From the NCBI GenBank assembly GCA_013911975.1, contig JACESF010000017.1, positions 1 to 64,000 of the forward strand: a stretch of DNA of 64,000 nt, given 5' to 3'. The notes below the pieces were generated by a model, which saw only the letters and a program-made list of their open reading frames with translations, made no database searches and was not told the origin of the DNA. The DNA comes from Hyphomicrobiales bacterium (GTDB lineage: Bacteria; Pseudomonadota; Alphaproteobacteria; Rhizobiales; Xanthobacteraceae). Below, in pieces: positions 1-8,375 of this stretch. Numbering within the stretch: the first letter of the stretch is position 1; each line of letters starts with the position of its first letter. Both the position numbers and the translations under genes were made by a program.

Positions 1-1122
1 AGCCATGCAGGGGCGGGCGGGGACTGGCGCGCCGCGACCTTGCTCAATCTCGCCGACCGGCTGCGGTCCTATGTGGATGTGCGCGAGGATTGCCGCACCC
101 TGTGGCAGGCGCTGGAGGCGGAACGCCTGCCGGAGGCGTCGGCCCTGCGCGTGCCCGGCGCCGCGCCCATGTCGCTGCTGGGCGCCATCGACAAGGGAAA
201 TGCCTGGCGCGCCGCACTGGCGCTGGTGCTGGCTTTGTGGGCCACCGCCGCCTTCTGGACCCTCACCGCGTGGCCCGACGGCGCCACCGCCATGATGATG
301 ATCGCCATCGCCGCCAGCGTCACGGCCTCGCAGCGCCAGCCGGTCCCGGCCCTGTTCGAGTTCATCGCCGCCGCCCTCATCGCCCTCGTCTTCGTGTTCG
401 TCTACCTGTTCGCCATCCTGCCGCTGGTGACGGATTTCGCGCAGCTCTGCCTCGTCCTCCTTCCCGCGCTGCTGGTGTTCGGCGTGCTGGTGGCAAACCC
501 GCGCACCGCCAGCCTGGGCTTCGGCATCACCGTCACCTTCACCACCCTTCTGGGCCTCCAGAACATGTTCGGCAGCGACCTCGCCGCCTTTGCCAACGGC
601 AACAGCGCGGCGGTGGTGGGCATGTGCGTGGCGCTGGCGGCGGTGAGCCTGGTGCGTCCGCGCTCCGCCGCGCAGGCCGCCGCCCGGCTGCTGCGGCACG
701 GCTGGGAGGATGTGGCCGCCTTGGCGCGCCTGCCGGACCTGGCAGGGCGCGAGCGCCTCGCCCGGCGGCTGGTGGACCGGCTCGGCCTCCTGGCGCCCAC
801 CGTCCTGCCGCGCCGGGGCGATGACGGGGAGACCGCGTTCGCCGCCCTGTTCGCCGCCGAGGGGCTGCTGGCGCTCGCGGAACTGGCCCCGCATGTGGCG
901 GCGGGTGCGCGCGCCGATTTCGAGCGCCTGCTGGCGGACGTGGGCGCCCATTTCCGGGCGCTGGTGGGCGGCGGGCAACCCGATCCCACGGGCCTGCTCG
1001 CCTCGCTCGACGCGATCCGCGCCGACATGGCGGGCGCCCCGGGCCCGCGCGCCGAGGCGGGCCTTTCCGCCCTCGTCTCCCTGCGGCGCGGGCTGATCCT
1101 GGGTCAGGAGCATCATCCATGA
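1..1122 (+). CDS. FUSC-family inner-membrane efflux protein (AaeB-like), C-terminal part
   Basis: The reading frame is open from base 1 with no stop, so the gene begins before the window and only its C-terminal part is present. The visible protein has a cluster of hydrophobic segments (between bases about 210 and 650) followed by a soluble Ala/Arg/Leu-rich tail, the layout of the second half of fusaric-acid-resistance/AaeB proteins, which export aromatic carboxylic acids across the inner membrane. The assignment is strengthened by the next two genes, a DUF1656 protein and an HlyD-type adaptor, which form the usual AaeB-AaeX-AaeA set. The stop codon lies inside the GAGGAGG ribosome-binding region of the next gene. 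The substrate cannot be read from the sequence. Confidence 0.8.
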   Translation, partial: SHAGAGGDWRAATLLNLADRLRSYVDVREDCRTLWQALEAERLPEASALRVPGAAPMSLLGAIDKGNAWRAALALVLALWATAAFWTLTAWPDGATAMMMIAIAASVTASQRQPVPALFEFIAAALIALVFVFVYLFAILPLVTDFAQLCLVLLPALLVFGVLVANPRTASLGFGITVTFTTLLGLQNMFGSDLAAFANGNSAAVVGMCVALAAVSLVRPRSAAQAAARLLRHGWEDVAALARLPDLAGRERLARRLVDRLGLLAPTVLPRRGDDGETAFAALFAAEGLLALAELAPHVAAGARADFERLLADVGAHFRALVGGGQPDPTGLLASLDAIRADMAGAPGPRAEAGLSALVSLRRGLILGQEHHP

Positions 1123-1135
1123 GGAGGCCGGGTTC

Positions 1136-1342
1136 GTGACCACCTACGATGTCATTGGGATCTATGTGCCCCAGATCATGGTGGATGCGCTGGTCGCCGC
1201 GCTGCTGTGCGCCCTGGCGGCGCAGGCCCTGGCGCGCCTCGGCCTCTACCGCCGCATCTGGCATCCCGCCCTTTTCAACGTGTGCCTGTTCATAATCCTG
1301 CTGGCGCTCCTCGCGCTGCCCGGCAGCCAATGGTGGTCCTGA
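1136..1342 (+). CDS. DUF1656 small membrane protein (AaeX-like)
   Basis: A 68-residue protein with a GTG start, preceded by a strong GAGGAGG about 8 bases upstream. It has two hydrophobic stretches (about residues 13-31 and 45-62) and a short charged turn (YRRIWHP), which matches the DUF1656/AaeX family. These proteins are always found between the FUSC permease and the HlyD adaptor of aromatic-acid efflux operons; their role is unknown, probably helping assembly of the pump. The HlyD gene starts one base after the stop, so the three genes should be co-transcribed. Confidence 0.8.
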   Translation: MTTYDVIGIYVPQIMVDALVAALLCALAAQALARLGLYRRIWHPALFNVCLFIILLALLALPGSQWWS

Positions 1343-1343
1343 C

Positions 1344-2210
1344 ATGAAGATTGCGATGCGCACGGTCGGCGGCGTGGCCGCGACCCTGGTCCTCCTGGCG
1401 GCTGCGGGCGCGCTGGGGCTCGCCATGTGGCGCTATTACATGGAGGCGCCCTGGACGCGGGACGGCCTCGTGCATGTGGACGTGGTGGTGATCGCGCCGG
1501 ACGTGTCGGGCCTCGTGTCCGAGGTGCCGGTCCGCGAGAACCAGGCGGTGAAGCGCGGCGACGTGCTGTTCCGCATCGATCCGAGCCGGTTCGCCCTCGC
1601 GCTGCGGCAGGCGGAGGCGGAACTGGCCAGCCGGAAGGCGGCGAGCGACGAGGCCGCCTCCATCCTCACGCGGTTCGAGGATGCCGGGGAACTGGCCGTC
1701 ACCCAGGAAGCGGTGACGAACCAACGCTATGCCGCCGCCATGGCAAAGGCCGCCTATGACCAGGCGCTCGCCGCCCGCGACACCGCCGCGCTCAATGTGG
1801 AGCGCGCGGTGGTGCGGGCCTCGGTCAACGGCGTCGTCACCAATTTCGACATCCGGCCCGGCGACTACGTGACCACCGGCAAGGGGGTGTTCGCCCTCGT
1901 GGACACCGACAGCTACGCGGTGGACGGCTTCTTCGAGGAGACCAAGCTCTCGGGTATCAAGGTGGGCGATGCCGCGCGGGTGACGCTCATGGGTGGGGCG
2001 ACGCTCTACGGCAAGGTGCAGGGCATCGCGGCCGCCATCTCGGGCAACATCCCCACGGACGGGCGGCTTCTGTCCAACGTCAACCCGGTGTTCAACTGGG
2101 TGCGCCTCGCGCGCCGCATCCCGGTGCGCATCACGCTCGACGCGGTGCCGCCCGATGCCGGCCTCGTGGCGGGCCGCACCGCCACCGTGGAAATCCTGGC
2201 GCGGCCCTGA
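1344..2210 (+). CDS. HlyD-family periplasmic adaptor of the efflux pump (AaeA-like)
   Basis: A 288-residue membrane fusion protein. Residues about 9-28 form an N-terminal membrane anchor, followed by a biotinyl-lipoyl-like half motif (VSEVPVRENQAVKRGDVLF), a short alpha-hairpin (about residues 80-150) and the second lipoyl half plus beta-barrel (VRASVNGVVTNFDIRPGDYV). Adaptors of this length partner FUSC/AaeB permeases and link them to the outer membrane. It is the last gene of the operon; the convergent IclR gene ends 9 bases away, with no obvious terminator between. Function as an adaptor is secure; the exported compound is unknown. Confidence 0.85.
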   Translation: MKIAMRTVGGVAATLVLLAAAGALGLAMWRYYMEAPWTRDGLVHVDVVVIAPDVSGLVSEVPVRENQAVKRGDVLFRIDPSRFALALRQAEAELASRKAASDEAASILTRFEDAGELAVTQEAVTNQRYAAAMAKAAYDQALAARDTAALNVERAVVRASVNGVVTNFDIRPGDYVTTGKGVFALVDTDSYAVDGFFEETKLSGIKVGDAARVTLMGGATLYGKVQGIAAAISGNIPTDGRLLSNVNPVFNWVRLARRIPVRITLDAVPPDAGLVAGRTATVEILARP

Positions 2211-2219
2211 GCGCGGCGC

Positions 2220-3077
2220 CTATTCCGGCAGGGTGCGGGCGAGCTTCTCCGCCGCCCGCTTGAGGTGAGGCACCAGGGAGACGGCCTTCTCCAGGGAAAA
2301 GCGCGGCAGCGGGCCGTGGCAGGCCACCGCCGCCACCACTGCGCCGCTGGCATCCTTCACCGGCACGGCGATGGCGCACAGCCCTTCCAGGAATTCCTGA
2401 TCGTCCGTGCTGTAGCCGCGCGCGGAGATGCGCTCCAGCTCCGCCTCCAGCGCCGCGACGGTGGTGATGGTGTTGGGCGTCTGGGCCTTCAGGTGCAGGC
2501 TTTCGAGGATGCGGCGGCGCTGGGAGGGCCGCATGGCGGAGAGGAACAGCTTGCCGCTGGCCGTGCAGTGCATGGGCACCCGCGATCCCACTTCCAGATG
2601 CAGGCGCAGCGGCCAGCTCGCTTCCACGCGGTCGAGATAGATGGCTTCGCTGCCCACGCGGGTGACGAAGTTGCAGGTCTCGCCCGCCAGCTCCACCAAT
2701 TCCTCCAGGATGCCGCGCCGCTCCGCGCTCACCGTGTTGCGCAGCATGTCGAAGCCCATGCGCAGGAAGCGCGGGCCCACCGCGAAGCGCCGCCCGTCCG
2801 GCTCGCGCAGCAGGTAGTTCTCCGCCTCCAGCTTCTGGCACAGGCGATGCACCGTGGGCTTGGGCAAGGCGAGCCGGGCGCACAAGTCCGGCACCGCCAG
2901 GGGCGTCTCGGAGCGCGCGATCTCGCCCAACAGGTCCAGCGCCCGCAGCATGGCGGAGGCGTTGTCGCGCTCCTCCCCCCGCTCGGGCGGCACCGTGTCG
3001 GGCGCCGTGTCCGCCGGTGCGTCCGCCGCCGTGTCCTGTCCCGCCGCCCGTGCTCGCACGGCTTTCCGCTGCACCAT
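2220..3077 (-). CDS. IclR-family transcriptional regulator, IseR-like
   Basis: An IclR-type regulator with an N-terminal winged helix-turn-helix (LLGEIARSETPLAVPDLCARL, then LPKPTVHRLCQKLE) and a C-terminal effector domain (YLDRVEAS, VPMHCTASGKLFLSAM, GYSTDDQEF, AIAVPVKDASG). I chose the ATG at 3077 (286 residues) as fitting the family length; a TTG at 3170 would add 31 low-complexity residues. It is transcribed away from the sulfonate genes, the place held by iseR in isethionate clusters as I recall them from Cupriavidus and relatives. It probably binds the dyad at 3244-3258. Family secure; the effector (isethionate or a product) is inferred. Confidence 0.88.
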   Translation of the reverse strand: MVQRKAVRARAAGQDTAADAPADTAPDTVPPERGEERDNASAMLRALDLLGEIARSETPLAVPDLCARLALPKPTVHRLCQKLEAENYLLREPDGRRFAVGPRFLRMGFDMLRNTVSAERRGILEELVELAGETCNFVTRVGSEAIYLDRVEASWPLRLHLEVGSRVPMHCTASGKLFLSAMRPSQRRRILESLHLKAQTPNTITTVAALEAELERISARGYSTDDQEFLEGLCAIAVPVKDASGAVVAAVACHGPLPRFSLEKAVSLVPHLKRAAEKLARTLPE

Positions 3078-3243
3078 CGTCACCACTGCCGTCCGCCCAA
3101 CCCTGCGGCCACCCTTATCGGCTCGGCGGGGCAAGTCAAACGCCCGGTGGGATCCAGGATGGGTCGGCAACCGGTGGGCGAGGGCGCGTGCCGGTGCACG
3201 GTCTTGCAGGTGCGAAGATCGCCTTCGCGACGCACAACAAAAA

Positions 3244-3258
3244 TCTCATTCAATGAGA
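3244..3258. promoter_or_regulatory. Candidate operator of the IclR regulator: TCTCA-N5-TGAGA
   Basis: A perfect 15-bp dyad, TCTCATTCAATGAGA, in the intergenic region between the divergent IclR and GMC dehydrogenase genes, about 77 bases before the dehydrogenase start and inside a locally AT-rich stretch. IclR regulators bind short dyads of about this size. The same half-sites with the same 5-base spacing occur at 8249-8263 between xsc and pta, which supports a shared regulator. Binding itself is inferred. Confidence 0.5.
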
Positions 3259-3334
3259 CGTATCGTATCAAAAAATTGATTGACTCATCTCATCCCTTCG
3301 TCGCATCGTCGGTGTCATAAAGAGGAAACGGCCA

Positions 3335-5038
3335 ATGCAAGGCGAGGAAAACTACGACTTCGTCGTCATCGGCGCGGGGTCGTCCGGATGTGTCCTGGCC
3401 AATCGCCTGAGCGAAGACGGCACAAGCCGCGTGGCTCTGGTGGAGGCGGGTCCGAAGGACCGGAATCCGTGGATTCACGTGCCCATCGGCTATGGGAAGA
3501 CCATGTGGAACGACCGCCTTAACTGGCGCTTCCACACGGAACCCGAGCCCACCATGGGGGACCGGCGCATCTACTGGCCGCGCGGCCGGGTGCTGGGCGG
3601 CTGCTCGTCCATCAACGGGCTCATCGTCATTCGCGGGCAGAGGGAGGATTATGACCGCTGGGCCGCGCGCGGCGCCACCGGCTGGTCGTTCGCCGACGTG
3701 CTGCCCTATTTCGTGGCGCTGGAGGACAATGCCCGCCTCGCGGGGGACCCGCTGCACGGCACCGGCGGGCCGGTCACGGTCACGTCCATTCCCCGCAAGC
3801 ATCCGCTCATCGAGGCCATCAAGGCGAGCGCCGTGCGGCTCGGCGTGCCGGAGACGGAGGATTTCAACGGCGCCAGCCAGGAAGGCGTGGGCTATTACCA
3901 GCTCACCACCCGCAACGGCCTGCGCATGAGCGCCGCCAAGGCCTATCTCGTCCCCGCCCGCGACCGGGCGAACCTCTCCATCCTCACCGAGACGCAGGCG
4001 CGGCGCGTGCTGTTCGAGAACGGCCGCGCCACGGGCGTCGAGGTGAGCACGCGGGACGGCATCAAGGTGCTGCGCGCCCGGCGCGGCGTCATCCTCTCGG
4101 CGGGCGCGGTGCAGTCGCCCCACCTGCTCATGCTCTCGGGCATCGGCCCGGCCGCCCATCTGCGCGAGAAGGGCATCGGCGTCCATGTGGACAGCCCCGG
4201 CGTGGGCGGCAACCTCCAGGACCACCTCCAGCACCGCCTGCTCTATCGCTGCACCAGGCCCATCACCACCAACGACGCGCTGAACTCCCTCTGGGGCCGC
4301 CTGCGCATGGGGCTGGAATATCTGCTGTTCCGGGGCGGGCCGCTGGCCATCGGCATCAACCAGGGCGGTCTCTTCACCCGCGTCCTGCCGGAGTCGCGCA
4401 CGCCCGACATCCAGTTCCATATCGGCACGCTCTCCGCCGACATGGCGGGCGGCAAGGTGCACGATTATTCCGGCTTCACCCTCTCCGTCTGCCAGCTCCG
4501 GCCCGAGAGCACCGGCCATGTGCGTCTCGGCTCGGCGGATCCGCTGGAGGCGCCGCGCATCACCGCCAACTATCTCGCCACCGAGACCGACCGACGCTGC
4601 GCGGTGGAGGCCATGAAGTTCGCCCGCCGCCTCGCCGCCACGGCGCCGCTGAAGGACTTCGTGGCGGAAGAGAAGCTGCCGGGTCCCGGCGTCACGGATG
4701 ACGAGGGGCTCCTCGCCTTCGCCCGGGAATACGGCGCCACCATCTTCCACCCCGCCGGCACCTGCCGCATGGGGCCGGACGACGACCGCGAGGCGGTGGT
4801 GGACCCGCGCCTGCGGGTGCGGGGCGTGGACGGCCTGTGGGTCGTGGACTGCTCGGTGATGCCGAACCTCGTCTCGGGCAACACCAACATCCCCGCGATC
4901 ATGATCGGCGAGAAGGCCGCCGACATGATCCGCGCGGACATCAAGAATAATGCCGGGCGAAACAATGCCCCAATCGAAATAAATAACGGGAGGAGAGAGC
5001 AATGGGCAGGGACGCAAGAGCTTCAAGCCGCGAGCTGA
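3335..5038 (+). CDS. GMC-family FAD dehydrogenase, probable isethionate dehydrogenase (IseJ-like)
   Basis: A 567-residue flavoprotein of the choline dehydrogenase-like GMC family. The FAD-binding motif GAGSSG is at residues 13-18, the first GMC signature (GRVLGGCSSINGLI) at about 83-96, the second (SAGAVQSPHLLMLSGIG) at about 255, and the catalytic His in HPAGTCRMG at about residue 472, with the partner Asn in SGNTNIPAIM near 515. RBS AGAGGA lies upstream of the ATG. Its location between an IclR gene and MFS plus xsc-pta matches isethionate clusters, where IseJ oxidises isethionate to sulfoacetaldehyde and passes electrons to the respiratory chain. The last 37 bases overlap the MFS gene. Family certain; substrate inferred from context. 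Confidence 0.9.
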   Translation: MQGEENYDFVVIGAGSSGCVLANRLSEDGTSRVALVEAGPKDRNPWIHVPIGYGKTMWNDRLNWRFHTEPEPTMGDRRIYWPRGRVLGGCSSINGLIVIRGQREDYDRWAARGATGWSFADVLPYFVALEDNARLAGDPLHGTGGPVTVTSIPRKHPLIEAIKASAVRLGVPETEDFNGASQEGVGYYQLTTRNGLRMSAAKAYLVPARDRANLSILTETQARRVLFENGRATGVEVSTRDGIKVLRARRGVILSAGAVQSPHLLMLSGIGPAAHLREKGIGVHVDSPGVGGNLQDHLQHRLLYRCTRPITTNDALNSLWGRLRMGLEYLLFRGGPLAIGINQGGLFTRVLPESRTPDIQFHIGTLSADMAGGKVHDYSGFTLSVCQLRPESTGHVRLGSADPLEAPRITANYLATETDRRCAVEAMKFARRLAATAPLKDFVAEEKLPGPGVTDDEGLLAFAREYGATIFHPAGTCRMGPDDDREAVVDPRLRVRGVDGLWVVDCSVMPNLVSGNTNIPAIMIGEKAADMIRADIKNNAGRNNAPIEINNGRREQWAGTQELQAAS

Positions 5039-6342
5039 GGCGGGTAGTCGGCGCCAGCGTCATCGGCGCCACCATCGAATGGTATGATTTCTTCCTTTAT
5101 GGAATTGTCGCCGGCATCGTCTTCAACAAATTGTTCTTTCCGGCGGACGATCCGGTCGTCTCGATCCTTCTCGCCTACACTACCTTCGCCATCGGCTTCG
5201 TGGCGCGGCCGGTGGGCGGGCTCATCTTCGGCCATTTCGGCGACAAGCTGGGCCGTAAGAGCATGCTCATCATCACCCTGATGATCATGGGCGTGGCGAC
5301 GGTGGCCATCGGCCTCCTGCCCACCTACGCCCAGATCGGCATCGCCGCGCCCATCCTGCTGCTGATCCTGCGCATCGCCCAGGGCATCGGCATCGGCGGC
5401 GAATGGGGCGGCGCGGTGCTGATGGCGTACGAATACGCGCCCGAGGACAAGCGCGGCTTCTTCGCCTCCATCCCGCAGATCGGCCTCGCGCTCGGCCTCT
5501 GCCTCGCGTCCGGCGTCACCGCCCTCGTCTCCATGCTGCCGGAAGAGCAGTTCATGAGCTGGGGCTGGCGCATCGGGTTCGTGGGCTCCGTCGTGCTCAT
5601 CATGGTGGGCATGTATATCCGCCTGAATGTGCACGAGACGCCGGAATTCGAGCAGGTGAAGGCCGAGAAGAAGGCCGCCACCATCCCGTTCTTCGCGCTG
5701 CTGAAGGAATATCCGCGCAACGTCCTGCTGGGCATGGGCGTGCGCTATATCGACGGCGTCTTCTTCAACGTCTTCGCGGTGTTCTCCATCGTCTACCTGG
5801 CGAACTACGTGAAGGTGCCGCGCACCACCGCGTTGTGGCTGGTGACGGCGGCGGCGTTCGTGATGGTGTTCACCATCCCCATGTTCGGGCGCCTCTCCGA
5901 CCGCTGGGGCCGTCCGCGCACCTATGCGGTGGGCGCGGCGCTGCTGGCGCTCTCCACCTTCCCGGCTTTCTGGCTGATGTCCACGGGCTCCCTGCCGCTC
6001 ATCGCGCTCGGCATCGTGTTCCCGTTCGGGGTGCTCTACGCCATGTGCTACGGCCCCGAGGCGGCCCTGTTCTCGGACCTGTTCGACGCCCGGGTGCGCT
6101 ACACCGGCATCTCGTTCGTCTACCAGTTCTCCGGCATCTTCGCGAGCGGCATCACCCCCATCATCGCCACCTACCTGCTGGCCCAGGGCGGCGGCTCGCC
6201 GTGGCAGGTGTGCGCCTATGTGGTGTTCGCCGCCCTCGTCTCCATGCTCTCGGCCATGGCCATCCGCGTCCCTTCGCCGGGCGCCCTGCCGTCCGCGCAC
6301 CCTGAAGGGTCCGCGGAGGCGGTGCGCCAGCCCGCGCGCTGA
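5002..6342 (+). CDS. MFS transporter of the metabolite:H+ symporter type, probable isethionate uptake (IseU-like)
   Basis: A 446-residue, 12-helix major facilitator. The N-terminus carries the metabolite:H+ symporter signature (GATIEWYDFFLYG), followed by the loop 2-3 motif GHFGDKLGRKSML and the central motif GRLSDRWGRPR. The start ATG follows a GGAGAGAG ribosome-binding sequence inside the end of the dehydrogenase gene, so the two are translationally coupled. Position next to the dehydrogenase and xsc makes uptake of isethionate the likely role; other small organic acids or betaine-like solutes cannot be excluded from sequence alone. Confidence 0.88.
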   Translation: MGRDARASSRELRRVVGASVIGATIEWYDFFLYGIVAGIVFNKLFFPADDPVVSILLAYTTFAIGFVARPVGGLIFGHFGDKLGRKSMLIITLMIMGVATVAIGLLPTYAQIGIAAPILLLILRIAQGIGIGGEWGGAVLMAYEYAPEDKRGFFASIPQIGLALGLCLASGVTALVSMLPEEQFMSWGWRIGFVGSVVLIMVGMYIRLNVHETPEFEQVKAEKKAATIPFFALLKEYPRNVLLGMGVRYIDGVFFNVFAVFSIVYLANYVKVPRTTALWLVTAAAFVMVFTIPMFGRLSDRWGRPRTYAVGAALLALSTFPAFWLMSTGSLPLIALGIVFPFGVLYAMCYGPEAALFSDLFDARVRYTGISFVYQFSGIFASGITPIIATYLLAQGGGSPWQVCAYVVFAALVSMLSAMAIRVPSPGALPSAHPEGSAEAVRQPAR

Positions 6343-6415
6343 CGAGCGCTGTCCGGGAGGCGGCGCGCCCGCCTCCCGCATTCCCAGGTTTCAGACTCCA
6401 AAGGATTGTTCCGTC

Positions 6416-8191
6416 ATGAAGATGACCACCGAAGAGGCGTTCATCAAAGTCCTCCAGGCGCACGGCATCAACGAGGCCTTCGGCATCATCGGCTCGGCCA
6501 TGATGCCGGTGTCCGATCTGTTCCCGAAGGCCGGCATCCGCTTCTGGGACTGCGCGCACGAGACCAATGCGGGCCTCATCTGCGACGGCTACACCCGCGC
6601 CACCGGACGCATGGCCATGGCCATCGCCCAGAACGGTCCCGGCGTGACCGGCTTCGTCACCGCCATGAAGACCGCCTACTGGAACCATACGCCCATGCTG
6701 CTGGTGACGCCCCAGGCGGCCAACAAGACCATCGGCCAGGGCGGCTTCCAGGAAGTGTCCCAGATGGCCATGTTCCAGGACATGGTCTGCTACCAGGAGG
6801 AGGTGCGCGACCCCTCCCGCGTGGCCGAGGTGCTGAACCGGGTCATCGAGAAGGCGTGGCGCGCCTGCGCCCCCGCGCAGATCAACGTGCCGCGCGATTT
6901 CTGGACCCAGGTCGTCGACATCCAGCTTCCCCAGATCGTGCGGCTGGAGCGCCCCGCCGGAGGGCGCAAGGCCATCGCCGAGGCGGCGCGGCTGCTCTCC
7001 GAGGCGGAATTCCCGGTCATCCTCAATGGCGCGGGCGTGGTCATCGGCAACGCCATCGGCGAGGCCATGGCGCTGGCCGACCGCCTGGATGCCCCGGTAT
7101 GCGCAGGCTACCAGCACAATGACGCCGCCCCCGGCAGCCACCCCCTCGCCGTGGGTCCGCTCGGCTATAACGGCTCGAAGGCGGCCATGGAGCTGATCTC
7201 CAAGGCGGACGTGGTGCTGGCCCTGGGCACCCGCCTCAACCCCTTCTCCACCCTGCCGGGCTACGGCATCGACTATTGGCCGCGCGAGGCCGACATCATC
7301 CAGGTGGACATCAATCCCGACCGGATCGGCCTCACCAAGAAGATCACGGTGGGCATCTGCGGCGATGCCCGCGAGGTGGCGACGCAACTGCTGGACCAGC
7401 TCACCCCCGACGCGGGGGACAAGGGCCGGGAGGAGCGCCGCGCGCTGATCCACCAGACCCGCTCCCGCTGGCTCCAGCAGCTCGCCTCCATGGACCATGA
7501 GGACGACGATCCCGGCACGCGCTGGAACGAGGAGGCCCGCGCCCGCGACCGGAACCGCATGTCGCCGCGCCAGGCGTGGCGGGCCATCCAGGCGGCGCTG
7601 CCGAAGAACGCCATCATGTCCACGGACATCGGCAACAATTGCGCCATCGGCAATGCCTATCCGAGCTTCGAGGAAGGGCGCAATTATCTCGCGCCCGGCA
7701 TGTTCGGTCCGTGCGGCTACGCCTTCCCGGCCATCATCGGCGCCAAGATCGGCCGTCCCGACGTGCCCGTCTTCGGCTTCGCGGGGGACGGCGCGTTCGG
7801 CATCTCCATCAACGAGATGACCTCCATCGGCCGCGAGGAATGGCCCGCCGTGACCATGGTGGTGTTCCGCAACTTCCAGTGGGGCGCGGAGAAGCGCAAC
7901 ACGACGCTCTGGTACGACAACAATTTCGTCGGCACCGAACTGGATCCCAAGCTCTCCTACGCCAAGATCGCGGAGGGCTGCGGCTTCAAGGGCGTGCGGG
8001 TGGACACGCCGGACAGCCTGCGGGAGGCCATCCAGGCCGGCGCCGAGGACCAGAAGCGCGGCATCACCACCTTCATCGAAGTGATCCTCAACCAGGAACT
8101 GGGCGAGCCCTTCCGGCGCGACGCCATGAAGAAGCCCGTCCCGCTGGCCGGCATCGCCCGCGCCGACATGCGCGAGCAGGTCGCCCGCTGA
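6416..8191 (+). CDS. xsc: Sulfoacetaldehyde acetyltransferase (thiamine diphosphate-dependent)
   Basis: A 591-residue ThDP enzyme that converts sulfoacetaldehyde and phosphate to acetyl phosphate and sulfite. I recognise the family by its N-terminus (MKMTTEEAFIKVLQAHGI) and the block AHETNAGLICDGYTRATGR with the ThDP-activating Glu at residue 49. The pyrophosphate/Mg2+ motif begins GDGAFG near residue 457 and ends about 30 residues later at VFRNFQWG, a segment specific to Xsc. RBS AAGGA precedes the ATG with 10 bases. This is the central enzyme of C2 sulfonate (taurine, isethionate) catabolism. No taurine dehydrogenase, transaminase or tauABC is nearby, which points to isethionate. The 184-base gap to pta is strongly structured. 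Confidence 0.96.
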   Translation: MKMTTEEAFIKVLQAHGINEAFGIIGSAMMPVSDLFPKAGIRFWDCAHETNAGLICDGYTRATGRMAMAIAQNGPGVTGFVTAMKTAYWNHTPMLLVTPQAANKTIGQGGFQEVSQMAMFQDMVCYQEEVRDPSRVAEVLNRVIEKAWRACAPAQINVPRDFWTQVVDIQLPQIVRLERPAGGRKAIAEAARLLSEAEFPVILNGAGVVIGNAIGEAMALADRLDAPVCAGYQHNDAAPGSHPLAVGPLGYNGSKAAMELISKADVVLALGTRLNPFSTLPGYGIDYWPREADIIQVDINPDRIGLTKKITVGICGDAREVATQLLDQLTPDAGDKGREERRALIHQTRSRWLQQLASMDHEDDDPGTRWNEEARARDRNRMSPRQAWRAIQAALPKNAIMSTDIGNNCAIGNAYPSFEEGRNYLAPGMFGPCGYAFPAIIGAKIGRPDVPVFGFAGDGAFGISINEMTSIGREEWPAVTMVVFRNFQWGAEKRNTTLWYDNNFVGTELDPKLSYAKIAEGCGFKGVRVDTPDSLREAIQAGAEDQKRGITTFIEVILNQELGEPFRRDAMKKPVPLAGIARADMREQVAR

Positions 8192-8198
8192 GTGCGAT

Positions 8199-8298
8199 CG
8201 CCCGTCTCGAAGCACCTGGGTGCTTCGAGACGGGCGTGAATCGCTCTCTCTCAATGAGTGAGAGACTGATTCACCCGTCAGGTCGATGACCTGACGGG
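8199..8298 (+). other. Three abutting perfect hairpins between xsc and pta
   Basis: Hairpin 1 (8199-8236) has 18-bp perfect arms beginning CGCCCGTCTCGAAGC with a 2-base centre. Hairpin 2 (8237-8273) has outer arms TGAATC/GATTCA and an inner stem around TCTCA-N5-TGAGA at 8249-8263. Hairpin 3 (8274-8298) has 11-bp arms CCCGTCAGGTC/GACCTGACGGG around a 3-base loop. They follow one another with no base between. None is followed by a T-run, so they are not simple intrinsic terminators. They could act as an RNA processing or stabilising element, as an attenuator, or, in hairpin 2, as an operator. Structure is directly visible; function is unknown. Confidence 0.7.
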
Positions 8299-8320
8299 AT
8301 CAGGCTCTGAACGCCGCTCG

Positions 8321-8348
8321 GGGGCCGGCCGTTCGCGCGGCCGGTCCC
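8321..8348 (+). other. Fourth GC-rich hairpin before pta
   Basis: Arms GGGGCCGGCCG and CGGCCGGTCCC pair over 11 positions with one G-U, around a 6-base loop. It ends 27 bases before the pta start, leaving only a short unstructured stretch with GGGAG as ribosome-binding site. It belongs to the same highly folded intergenic region as the three hairpins upstream. Confidence 0.5.
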
Positions 8349-8375
8349 GCCCCGTCCTGACACCGGGAGCTCTCC

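Noticed and set aside
3290..5026. A long open frame opposite the GMC dehydrogenase, and others opposite MFS, xsc and hydantoinase genes.
   Set aside because: They mirror codon bias of the true genes (His/Arg/Gly/Asp-rich) and lack family motifs.
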